The position numbers and the translations under genes are program-made. A DNA stretch of 7,080 bases from CAYHOI01 sp964358175 (GTDB lineage Bacteria > Margulisbacteria > Riflemargulisbacteria > GWF2-35-9): positions 1 through 7,080 of the forward strand of contig CAYHOI010000095.1 of assembly GCA_964358175.1 (NCBI GenBank), read 5' to 3'. Below are positions 1-6,791 of this stretch, piece by piece (position 1 is the first letter of the stretch; each line of letters begins with the position of its first letter). The notes under the pieces were generated by a model that had not been told where the DNA came from, searched no databases, and saw only the letters and a program-made list of their open reading frames with translations.

Positions 1-2883
1 AACCCATCTTTTTTGATTCATCAAATTCCGCAGAGCCAGAGTGTTTTCGATTACAGTTATGTTAAACTTAGTATTGTGGATACACGACAACACTTGGTTC
101 TAATTGTAGATGGCAAAAAAATTGAAGATAAAACAGCTGATGTTGTTTCTTGCAGGCTAAGCAATAATCGCTATTTTATTAAATATGAAAACGGGGCAAA
201 AGAATATCCATATAGTAGATTAAGAGTTGTCTATATCATAAACCCTCGAACCATTAATATCTCAGATAAAGATGTGTTCATTGACGGCGTATATCAGTCT
301 AACCTTGTCGAACTTCTCCAATTTAACAATTACTTCAAAGCTTTCTATAGCGATAACTCTGAGATAGTTGGCAAAAGTTCCGAGGTAAGAGTAACAGAAT
401 CAGGCCTTAAGAGAGCGGAGGCGAAGCAATGCTTCAACTATCTGAAGAAACTCTCTGAAGTCCTTAAGATTAATAACACTGAGGAAGATGGACAACCATG
501 TAAGGAGCTTGAGCAGGACTCTTTTCTAAAGAAGGAATATAGCAAGATAGAATATGTTCCTAATGATAGTTTTTTTGCTTCATATTTGAACAATCGACCC
601 ATAACTAAAACTACATGGAACGACAAAATAATATTCCCGTTTGGATTCAACATTAGCCAAAAAGAGTCTGTTAACAAAGCCCTAAATCATAATGGCAGCA
701 TAATTGAAGGTCCGCCGGGAACTGGAAAAACTCAAACGATTTTAAATATTATTTGTAATGCAGTTCTGGGAAATAAAACCGTTGCGGTTGTTTCTAACAA
801 CAACTCTGCGATCGAAAATGTTTTAGAAAAGCTTGTCGCACACGACCTTGGCTTTATCGCTGCTTTATTGGGGAAAAACGATAATGTCAAAGGTTTTATG
901 TCAACACAGGGTTCTTCATATCCAGACTTTAGTGGATGGAGTATTCTTTATAGCCAACATAGAATAATGTTGAAGGAGATTGATACGCTGGAAAAGGTTC
1001 TAGACGAGCTATTGGATTTAAGAAACAAGCTAGCCATCTTAAAACATAGGGAATCTGCTCTTTTGACAGAGCAACAGTATTTCTTGGATTACTATTCGAC
1101 TCAGGATTTCAATGTCGATTTACCCAAAAGAATATTCAGATTTTCAACAGATAAACTAGACAGTCTGATTACCGATTTGGATATATTAATACAGCGAAAT
1201 CGATTAACTAATGTCACTTCGAGATTCTTTCTCTTTTTTAAATACAGGATATTTAACATTCAACTAATATCAAAGGCTCCTTCCGCGGCACTCTTCATTA
1301 TGAAAAAAATGTTTTACGAACTATCCATAAATACAACCCGCACTGAAATAAAAAAAATTGAACTTCAGTTGGAGAATACCCGCTTTGAAAGCCTGATTAA
1401 AGATTATACGGAGAAAGCGATGAGGCTATTCAAAGCTAAACTGGCGGATAAATACCCCTCAACCCCAAAATTTTTTAATGCTAGTAGTTATTTAAGAAAC
1501 TTTGACGACTTTACCAAGCAATACCCAGTTATTCTAAGCACCACGTATTCAATAAGGAAATGCAAGCCAGACAACTTCTTGTTTGATTATGTGATTATTG
1601 ATGAATCTTCTCAAGCTGATATCGTTACGGGAGGACTTTCACTATCAAGCGGAAAAAACGTCGTTGTCGTTGGAGATAGGAAACAGCTACCACAAATTGT
1701 AACGTCTGATGATAAACGTATCATAGATGAAATCTTTAAGAATTATACTTTGTCGGAGGCTTACGGTTATGTGCAACACAGTTTTCTATCGTCAATAGAT
1801 GCCTTATTTAAGGGGTCGATTCCAAAGACACTTCTCAGAGAGCACTATCGTTGTCACCCTCAAATCATAGGATTTTGTAATGAGAAGTTCTACAACAATG
1901 AATTAATTATTTTAACTGAGGGAACTCGCGATGATGACTCTCTATATATATTCCGAACTGCCCCTGGAAATCATGCACGTGAAAAAACAGACGGAATGAA
2001 CAGAAGTCTCGTTAATCATAGAGAAATAGAGGTAATTTCGAATGAAGTCTTTGATGCTATTTTTGCATCAGAATCTCCGTCCAGTGTAGGAATAGTCTCT
2101 CCTTACCGTGCTCAAGTAAATGAATTCAAGAGGCGTAATTTGCCTCCGGGGGTTGAGGCAGATACAATCTACAAGTTTCAGGGGAGAGATAAAGATGTCA
2201 TAATAATGACTACCGTTGCAAATAAATCGAATAGTTTTGTCGATAATCCCAACTTAATAAATGTAGCTGTTTCACGAGCCGTTTCCAAGTTTATTATTGT
2301 TGTATCTAGCAACTTTCTGCCACAGCACGGGACGAATATAGGGGATCTTCTCCGATATATCCAATACCATGCAAAAAGTGAAAATATTATTGATAGCGAG
2401 ATCGTTTCTGTTTTTGACCTTTTATATAGTAGCCATTCGGAAAGATTAAAGAAAATACTTCCGAGACTGAAAAAGGTGTCGAAATATAACTCTGAGAACA
2501 TCATGAACGATGTTATTGAAAGGGTGCTTAGTACTGAAAACAACTTATGTTTTAGACACGCCCTCCATGTCCCGTTAAGAACAATAATACGCCCATCGAC
2601 TTTTAGTAATATGACTGAAGAAGAACTTGAATATGTAAATCAAAGCTATACGCATGTGGACTTTTTAATTTTCAACAAAATGGATAAAAGCCCTGTTTTG
2701 GTTGTTGAGGTCGATGGCGTTGCCTTTCATGAAGACAATGACAATCAAAAACACAGGGATGAACTAAAGGACTCTATTTTAGAGAAGAGCAATTTGCCCA
2801 TTCTTAGAGTGAAAACAGATGAGACTGTTACTGAAGAGAGTTTCAGTAATAAACTCCAAGAGATTAGAGCTCTTGCTTCGTAA
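1..2883 (+). CDS. SF1B (Upf1/Dna2-like) helicase fused to a C-terminal Vsr-like nuclease domain; 5' end probably outside the window
   Basis: Predicted ATP-dependent nucleic-acid translocase with its own nuclease, acting in the cytoplasm. Residues are counted from the TTG at 13, but the frame is open to base 1 and no ribosome binding site precedes that TTG, so the true start is probably upstream. Seen: Walker A GPPGTGKT (233-240), Walker B DESSQ (530-534), motif III GDRKQLP (554-560), motif IV-like REHYRCHP (609-616), a VSPYRAQ motif near 695, motif V around FQGRDKD (722-728) and motif VI NVAVSR (750-755). The long stretch between Walker A and B, helical around 315-480, fits the SF1B insertion. 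The C-terminus has D883, E899-V-D901-G and H906, then an RD..K stretch, matching the Vsr/DUF559/DUF2726 PD-(D/E)XK-like fold. Residues 1-230 match no domain I recognise. The gene is A+T-rich relative to its neighbours, suggesting transfer. Known family context: helicase-nuclease fusions occur in repair and anti-phage defence; the role here is inferred. Confidence 0.88.
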   Translation, partial: NPSFLIHQIPQSQSVFDYSYVKLSIVDTRQHLVLIVDGKKIEDKTADVVSCRLSNNRYFIKYENGAKEYPYSRLRVVYIINPRTINISDKDVFIDGVYQSNLVELLQFNNYFKAFYSDNSEIVGKSSEVRVTESGLKRAEAKQCFNYLKKLSEVLKINNTEEDGQPCKELEQDSFLKKEYSKIEYVPNDSFFASYLNNRPITKTTWNDKIIFPFGFNISQKESVNKALNHNGSIIEGPPGTGKTQTILNIICNAVLGNKTVAVVSNNNSAIENVLEKLVAHDLGFIAALLGKNDNVKGFMSTQGSSYPDFSGWSILYSQHRIMLKEIDTLEKVLDELLDLRNKLAILKHRESALLTEQQYFLDYYSTQDFNVDLPKRIFRFSTDKLDSLITDLDILIQRNRLTNVTSRFFLFFKYRIFNIQLISKAPSAALFIMKKMFYELSINTTRTEIKKIELQLENTRFESLIKDYTEKAMRLFKAKLADKYPSTPKFFNASSYLRNFDDFTKQYPVILSTTYSIRKCKPDNFLFDYVIIDESSQADIVTGGLSLSSGKNVVVVGDRKQLPQIVTSDDKRIIDEIFKNYTLSEAYGYVQHSFLSSIDALFKGSIPKTLLREHYRCHPQIIGFCNEKFYNNELIILTEGTRDDDSLYIFRTAPGNHAREKTDGMNRSLVNHREIEVISNEVFDAIFASESPSSVGIVSPYRAQVNEFKRRNLPPGVEADTIYKFQGRDKDVIIMTTVANKSNSFVDNPNLINVAVSRAVSKFIIVVSSNFLPQHGTNIGDLLRYIQYHAKSENIIDSEIVSVFDLLYSSHSERLKKILPRLKKVSKYNSENIMNDVIERVLSTENNLCFRHALHVPLRTIIRPSTFSNMTEEELEYVNQSYTHVDFLIFNKMDKSPVLVVEVDGVAFHEDNDNQKHRDELKDSILEKSNLPILRVKTDETVTEESFSNKLQEIRALAS

Positions 2884-2935
2884 TCCTTCAGACAAAGCAG
2901 ACCAGCGTATCTTTGGAAAATGAATCCGTTACTAT

Positions 2936-2950
2936 CGGATTTTACCCCCT
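2936..2950 (+). repeat. Left terminal inverted repeat of the IS
   Basis: CGGATTTTACCCCCT is the exact reverse complement of 4773-4787 and is oriented inward toward the transposase gene. It is the likely transposase recognition end. Confidence 0.8.
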
Positions 2951-3038
2951 TGCAAGTTGAGCTAACATTTACTACCCATTAGGATTAGCGGCTGTTTTTG
3001 CGTACAAAATGTAGCCAGTAATATATCTTAGCTTATTG

Positions 3039-3067
3039 TTTACATATATTTATTCATGTGATATATT
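3039..3067 (+). promoter_or_regulatory. Promoter of the transposase gene
   Basis: TTTACA (3039-3044), a 17-base spacer and TATATT (3062-3067) each match the sigma-70 consensus at five of six positions. The expected transcript start is near 3074, just before the AGAGGT ribosome binding site at 3075-3080. This places the GTG at 3058 upstream of the transcript and supports the ATG at 3088 as the start codon. Confidence 0.6.
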
Positions 3068-3087
3068 ATTTATTAGAGGTAGCCACT

Positions 3088-4707
3088 ATGTACGTCGAAG
3101 AAATAAAAAACAAGCAAAAGAATAAAACATATGTAACGGTCTTAATTCGTGAGACCTATCGCAAGGCGGGGAAGGTATTGCACCGAACCTTGGCCAATAT
3201 CAGCAAACTACCCCGACCCACGATAGAGCAAATCAAAAGAATTATTACCCGAGAAACCGTTTATGCCTTGGATCGGAAGTCCATCAAGGTGGAAGAGGCT
3301 CGGGAGTATGGTGCGGTTTATGCCCTGTGGCAGATAGCGAAAGCCCTACAGCTGGATACGATGATCTATTCCCGTTCTGAACAGTGGCGTAAGGATGTAC
3401 TGGCGATGATTGTGGGGCGAATCGTGTATCAGGGCAGCAAACTTTCTCTGACGAATCTGTACGACACCACCGCCTTATGGGAGCTGGCCGGTCATGAGCG
3501 TGGAATTCGACCTGACGTTGAGACGCATTGCTATGAACCCTTAGATCGGCTCCTTGAGCGACAGTCTGCGATACAAAAAGCATTAGCCAAGAAACATCTG
3601 CAAGAGGGTTGCATGATTTTGTATGATATTACCTCCAGCTACGTTGAGGGAGACTACGCGAACAGTGAACTGGTGGCGTATGGATATAATCGGGATGGCA
3701 AACGTGGCCATGAGCAAATTGTGATAGGGTTATTAACCAACCAAGAAGGCTGTCCGGTGGCTGTTGAGGTTTTCAAGGGAAATACGTCCGATCAAACAAC
3801 GGTTCTAGGGCAAGCGAAGAAAGTTGCCGAGGATTATGGGGTGAAGTCGGTGGTCTTTGCGGGAGATCGGGGGATGTTAACGCCGAAGCGAATTGATGAA
3901 GTCACGGAATTAGGATACAAGACGCTGACGGCTTTAACCCATCCGAAAATTCGGGCATTACTGGAAAAAAAGGTCATCCAGCTGGGGTTATTTGACGAAA
4001 AAAAATTAGCGGAAGTCCGCGATCCTGATCAACCGAATCTTCGGTATGTACTCTCCAAGAATCCGATCCTTGCGGAGGAGGCGACAACCACACGCCAAGC
4101 CTTGATTTCAAAAACAACGGAGGCTTTTGAAACGCTCAAAACCAGAAAAAAGAAGCGAACCGACCAAGAGCTGGATGCCGCTGTTGGCAAGATTCTTGGG
4201 CGATACAAGGTTGGTAAGTTCTTTGAATGGAAGATTGTCCAGGGCAACCTTGAATTTAGCCTTAAGGCCGAAAAGATTGAGGAAGAAAAGGGGCTGGATG
4301 GGTGCTACATTATTCGCACCGATGTTGATGCCTCAGAGCTGAACACCACGGAAGTGCGACAAAGCTACAAGCAACTGGCGCAGGTGGAGAAGGCCTTTCG
4401 TAACCTGAAAACAGTATCGCTGGAGATGCGCCCCATCTACCATCATAATGATGACCGAATTCGTGCTCATATCTTTCTTTGTATGCTGGCTTATTATGTG
4501 CAGTGGCATATGGTGAAACAATTACAGCCACTCTTTGAGTCAGATGGAAAGGGCAAAAACCGACGCTGGAGCCTTGATATCGTCCTCAACCAACTCAAGG
4601 CCATTCGGAAAACAGTTTGCACGATTGAGAAAGTTCCGCTGGATATCGTTTCAACCCCCTCATCCGTTCAGCAGAAAATCCTCGACCTCCTCAACGTTTC
4701 TCTGTAG
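3088..4707 (+). CDS. IS1634-family DDE transposase
   Basis: This 539-residue enzyme would cut and rejoin the ends of its own insertion sequence. The start is ATG 3088, preceded by AGAGGT at 3075-3080 with a 7-base gap; the frame can be extended to a GTG at 3058, but that codon lies within the promoter. Counting from ATG 3088, the RNase H-like catalytic triad is D180 (in YDITSS), D260 (in AGDRGM) and E434 (in QVEKAFRNLK). The last is followed by the helical segment with RPIYHH..DRIRAHIF that is typical of IS1634/IS4-like transposases. Length is normal for the family (about 500-600 residues) and there is no frameshift or internal stop, so the element may be active. The stop at 4705-4707 leaves 65 bases before the right inverted repeat. 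Confidence 0.93.
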   Translation: MYVEEIKNKQKNKTYVTVLIRETYRKAGKVLHRTLANISKLPRPTIEQIKRIITRETVYALDRKSIKVEEAREYGAVYALWQIAKALQLDTMIYSRSEQWRKDVLAMIVGRIVYQGSKLSLTNLYDTTALWELAGHERGIRPDVETHCYEPLDRLLERQSAIQKALAKKHLQEGCMILYDITSSYVEGDYANSELVAYGYNRDGKRGHEQIVIGLLTNQEGCPVAVEVFKGNTSDQTTVLGQAKKVAEDYGVKSVVFAGDRGMLTPKRIDEVTELGYKTLTALTHPKIRALLEKKVIQLGLFDEKKLAEVRDPDQPNLRYVLSKNPILAEEATTTRQALISKTTEAFETLKTRKKKRTDQELDAAVGKILGRYKVGKFFEWKIVQGNLEFSLKAEKIEEEKGLDGCYIIRTDVDASELNTTEVRQSYKQLAQVEKAFRNLKTVSLEMRPIYHHNDDRIRAHIFLCMLAYYVQWHMVKQLQPLFESDGKGKNRRWSLDIVLNQLKAIRKTVCTIEKVPLDIVSTPSSVQQKILDLLNVSL

Positions 4708-4772
4708 CCAGAACGTGAAATCCATTTTCGGCCTCCTAGCCAGCGTCGCTACTGGCTTACAGCTCATGGCCT

Positions 4773-4787
4773 AGGGGGTAAAATCCG
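4773..4787 (-). repeat. Right terminal inverted repeat of the IS
   Basis: AGGGGGTAAAATCCG is the exact reverse complement of the left repeat at 2936-2950. The sequence outside, 4788-4935, contains no gene I can support before tRNA-Leu begins. Confidence 0.8.
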
Positions 4788-4935
4788 TAAAAAGTGCTAA
4801 CAATTAATGGGAGCCAGTATAACTCGAGCACCCTCCGCAACCTCTCGCCATGACTGGGTTCGCGAAAACAGATCGCCTCAAAAAAGTTATTGCGAACGCA
4901 TTTCAGGGTAATCAGGTTCGAAAGAAAATACCAGT

Positions 4936-5022
4936 TGGTGCCGCGAAGAGGACTCGAACCTCCATGCCCATACGGGCACTAGCTCCTGAAGCTAGCGTGT
5001 CTACCAATTCCACCATCGCGGC
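4936..5022 (-). tRNA. tRNA-Leu (anticodon CAG)
   Basis: Read on the minus strand, this is an 87-nt class II tRNA. The acceptor stem GCCGCGA pairs with TCGCGGC. The D arm contains TGGTAGAC. The anticodon stem CTAGC/GCTAG encloses the loop TTCAGGA, with anticodon CAG at 4986-4988. A long variable arm (GTGCCCGTATGGGCAT) marks it as leucine-type. The T arm contains GGTTCGAGTCC. The 3' end is discriminator A followed by an encoded CCA. It reads CUG codons. A short ORF crossing this region on the plus strand is spurious. Confidence 0.97.
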
Positions 5023-5037
5023 AAATCACACTGCAAT

Positions 5038-5066
5038 AGTATAAAGCGAAAAGGCATTTTTGTACC
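5038..5066 (-). promoter_or_regulatory. Probable promoter of tRNA-Leu
   Basis: On the minus strand a good -10 hexamer TATACT (5043-5038) lies 15 bases before the mature tRNA. A weak -35 (GGTACA, 5066-5061) sits 17 bases upstream of it. The expected start leaves a leader of roughly 9 nt. The -35 matches the consensus at only three positions, so the call rests mainly on the -10 and its spacing. Confidence 0.45.
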
Positions 5067-5116
5067 ATGAGACTTTTACGAAGCAGCAATTCTAATGATC
5101 CCTGTTTTCGCTCTTG

Positions 5117-6493
5117 CTACGATTTCCGCTGACCCGAAAGACTACTAGTTGTAGTCACTTCTGGCTGAATACTCTTCTTAACGGACTGATGGCGAGTGAT
5201 GATATCAGGTGTTCCGCGTTTTTGGATGATTTGAAGATGATTGCTTTCTGTTAGCAAGATTTTATTTTGAAGGGACTTTCTGATCTGGCGTAATCGATCC
5301 AAGTACATCTGGGCCATTTTCTGTCTTGTCGTCTGATAATTCTGGGTCATGCTCAGAACCATCTTTTCGGCTTTCTCACGCTCGGAGTTAATCTCTTCAC
5401 GAAGAAGATGACTTTCTTCACGTAATTTCTCCAGCGCAACTGTCTCTTGGGAGAGCCTCTCCTTGACGTCTACCCTAAAGTTTTTGGCTTCCTCTATCGC
5501 TACTTGCTTAATTTCCTTTGCCTCAGACTCACTCTGACTCTTGATGGAGTGGGCTTCCTTTTCGGCCTTTTTGAGAAGATCATCGCGCTGACGGCAGGAC
5601 TGATCACGAACAGATTCCAGATTTACCCGCATCTCGTTTACCATGAGATCCATCCAGTCAGATTTTTTGGAGATCTCCAAGATATTTTCCTGGTGTTCCT
5701 TTTCTATTTGAGCCCTAGCAGACTGGATAATTTGCTCAGCATCTTGTGAAGATTTATCGAGTATCTTTCGTGAAATTTCTTCGGTACGTTGTTCGAGAGC
5801 TTTGTTTTGGGACATCGCTTGATCTCTCATTGCTTGAACATCTGCAACTGCAAGCTCCCGAATCTGGGTGGCCTCTTGTGCCGCTTGTTCTCGTGTTTGT
5901 CTTAGCAATCCTTCGCGATCACGAAGTGCCATTTGATGGATGACCTCGGCTTGCTCGCGAGCATTTTGAACAAGTAAAGCTGCCTCATTGTTTGCGCTTT
6001 CCCAACGCTGTGAATATCTGCTTTCCATCTCTGAAACAATTCGCATGGACTGCTCACGGGCTTCGCTCAATAAACTTTGAGCCGAGACTTTTGCGTGGGC
6101 AAGTTTTTCTCCAGCCTGTTGTTCAAGGGTGTAACTATTCGTTTGTGCTTTCGAAATCAACGTGTTGGCCGTAATTCTGTGGTCAACAAGCTCATCCATG
6201 GCCAGAGAGGTTATGAGTTCTGAGGTATGCATCGCATCTGAAACTATTTGTCGGGCATGACCATAAGCCTGCGTGGAAGCATCCGAGAGGATCTTCTCGG
6301 CTTCTGTCGTGGCAGATTTTAGTTGTTTCTGAGCATTTTCGATGTATTGATGAGCGGAAAATAACGCCTTTGCAAGAATATCATCAGCGTTTTCGATGGC
6401 CTGGCTCAAGATCAACCGTGCAGTTTCCTGCGCCTTCAACCCAATCGCCTTTTCAGCGGACGATATGCTTTCGTATTTACCCTCTTCGTTCAC
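5117..6493 (-). CDS. Unrecognised long coiled-coil protein built of 11-residue (hendecad) repeats
   Basis: I do not recognise a family. From the GTG at 6493 the product is 458 residues: a short N-terminal stretch (1-24), an almost entirely helical rod (about 25-410) and an S/T/K/Q-rich, probably disordered basic tail (about 424-458). The rod divides into consecutive 11-residue units from residue 25 with no insertion to about 365. Alanine or another small residue recurs at unit positions 4 and 8, and units such as REQA..., RELA..., RDQA..., EKEA... and ESEA... recur. This implies a hendecad, slightly right-handed coiled coil. There is no signal peptide, membrane segment or catalytic motif, so a cytoplasmic scaffold or filament protein is inferred; Streptomyces Scy is a known hendecad example. 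The frame extends to a TTG at 6607, but that extension overlaps a good promoter and its translation does not look helical. There is no ribosome binding site before the GTG, so translation may be leaderless; TTG 6439 is an alternative start. The gene reads toward tRNA-Leu on the same strand, 94 bases away. Confidence 0.8.
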   Translation of the reverse strand: MNEEGKYESISSAEKAIGLKAQETARLILSQAIENADDILAKALFSAHQYIENAQKQLKSATTEAEKILSDASTQAYGHARQIVSDAMHTSELITSLAMDELVDHRITANTLISKAQTNSYTLEQQAGEKLAHAKVSAQSLLSEAREQSMRIVSEMESRYSQRWESANNEAALLVQNAREQAEVIHQMALRDREGLLRQTREQAAQEATQIRELAVADVQAMRDQAMSQNKALEQRTEEISRKILDKSSQDAEQIIQSARAQIEKEHQENILEISKKSDWMDLMVNEMRVNLESVRDQSCRQRDDLLKKAEKEAHSIKSQSESEAKEIKQVAIEEAKNFRVDVKERLSQETVALEKLREESHLLREEINSEREKAEKMVLSMTQNYQTTRQKMAQMYLDRLRQIRKSLQNKILLTESNHLQIIQKRGTPDIITRHQSVKKSIQPEVTTTSSLSGQRKS

Positions 6494-6497
6494 TGTA

Positions 6498-6512
6498 AAG
6501 ATACTATATCTT
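6498..6512. promoter_or_regulatory. Palindrome over the -10 element of the coiled-coil gene
   Basis: AAGATACTATATCTT has 6-bp arms around a 3-base centre and covers the whole -10 hexamer. It could be an operator. No cognate regulator gene is in the window. Confidence 0.3.
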
Positions 6513-6532
6513 ATGGCAAGGACATCTGTCCA
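6503..6532 (-). promoter_or_regulatory. Promoter of the coiled-coil gene, with start-proximal geometry
   Basis: On the minus strand TGGACA (6532-6527), an 18-base spacer and TATAGT (6508-6503) each match the sigma-70 consensus at five of six positions. The predicted transcript start is near 6496, only about 3 nt before the GTG at 6493, so the mRNA would be nearly leaderless. A longer leader applies only if translation begins further in. Confidence 0.55.
6520..6531. promoter_or_regulatory. Palindrome over the -35 element of the coiled-coil gene
   Basis: GGACATCTGTCC has 5-bp arms around a 2-base centre and overlaps five bases of the -35 hexamer. It lies 22 bp, about two helical turns, from the centre of the -10 palindrome. 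The two sequences differ, so they need not bind the same protein. Confidence 0.3.
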
Positions 6533-6548
6533 CTTGGGTAAAATAAAT

Positions 6549-6556
6549 GCTATACT
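6549..6556 (+). promoter_or_regulatory. Possible extended -10 promoter reading into the hairpin region
   Basis: GCTATACT, preceded by T at 6548, gives TGC plus TATACT (6551-6556), an extended -10 motif on the plus strand, divergent from the coiled-coil gene. No good -35 lies at the right distance. If active, transcription would start near 6563 and run through the tandem hairpins toward tRNA-Pro. Confidence 0.25.
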
Positions 6557-6607
6557 GTGTTGTGCCTCCCTAGCTGGTGATCCGAAGGGATGTTGAGTTT
6601 GAAGCAA

Positions 6608-6627
6608 GTGCCCGTCGTTTTGGGCAC
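6608..6627. repeat. Small hairpin GTGCCC/GGGCAC
   Basis: Six-bp arms at 6608-6613 and 6622-6627 enclose an 8-base loop. Neither strand has a following T-run, so it does not look like an intrinsic terminator. Its function is unknown. Confidence 0.4.
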
Positions 6628-6635
6628 AGAATTTG

Positions 6636-6657
6636 CTCGTTACGAATGGGTTTCCTG
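6636..6657 (+). repeat. Partial third copy of the hairpin-arm sequence
   Basis: These 22 bases match 6796-6817 at 18 positions, both beginning CTCGT and containing ACGAAT and GGTTT. I find no complementary arm nearby, so this looks like a remnant or isolated half of the hairpin unit described at 6668-6897. Confidence 0.45.
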
Positions 6658-6667
6658 TTTTTTGTTG

Positions 6668-6791
6668 CTCTTAGCGAAAATGGTTTTTCGGCTAGGAATG
6701 AGGAGCGACGTTTACTGTGCGTAAATGAGCAACGAATGACAACGGCGCCATCGCAAGATCTAGCGAAGCGTCAAAACCATTTTCGCAAGAG
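6668..6791. repeat. Tandem hairpin unit 1 (19-bp stem with one bulge)
   Basis: CTCTTAGCGAAAATGGTTTT (6668-6687) pairs with AAAACCATTTTCGCAAGAG (6773-6791) over 19 bp, with only A6673 bulged. The 85-base interior holds an inner hairpin CGTTTAC/GTAAATG (6709-6715 with 6721-6727, one G-T pair) and a near-palindrome at 6751-6766. It resembles no rRNA, tRNA or riboswitch that I recognise. It could be a structured RNA, a leader, or a miniature intergenic repeat element. Confidence 0.6.

Larger units (their letters stand above)
2936..4787 (+). mobile_element. IS1634-type insertion sequence, apparently intact
   Basis: A DDE transposase gene is bounded by perfect 15-bp inverted repeats at 2936-2950 and 4773-4787, giving an element of 1852 bases, within the usual size of IS1634-family elements. 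Past the 15 bp the similarity continues weakly inward (TGAGCT is shared a few bases later, with one gap). The bases just outside differ (TACTAT on the left, TAAAAA on the right), so I see no short target duplication. IS1634 is known to make long, variable duplications, so this does not argue against transposition. The outer limits could be off by several bases, because motifs are also shared outside the right repeat. The element sits 52 bases after the helicase stop and breaks no gene that I can see. Confidence 0.82.

Noticed and set aside
2178..2543. Minus-strand 121-codon ORF inside the helicase gene
   Set aside because: It is antisense to conserved helicase motifs V and VI, which explain the sequence fully. 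Other ORFs inside the helicase, transposase and coiled-coil genes are shadows in the same way.
3058..3087. GTG start giving a 549-residue transposase
   Set aside because: It lies within the promoter spacer, upstream of the predicted transcript start. ATG 3088 has a well-placed AGAGGT, and IS1634 transposases fit a start there.
4850..5044. Plus-strand 64-codon ORF
   Set aside because: It crosses tRNA-Leu on the opposite strand and much of its translation is simply the antisense of the tRNA.
6494..6607. N-terminal extension of the coiled-coil protein from TTG 6607
   Set aside because: It contains a good promoter for the gene itself, has no ribosome binding site at the TTG, and its translation is not helical like the rest.
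6608..6627. Intrinsic terminator
   Set aside because: The 6-bp hairpin has no T-run on either strand and no gene ends beside it.
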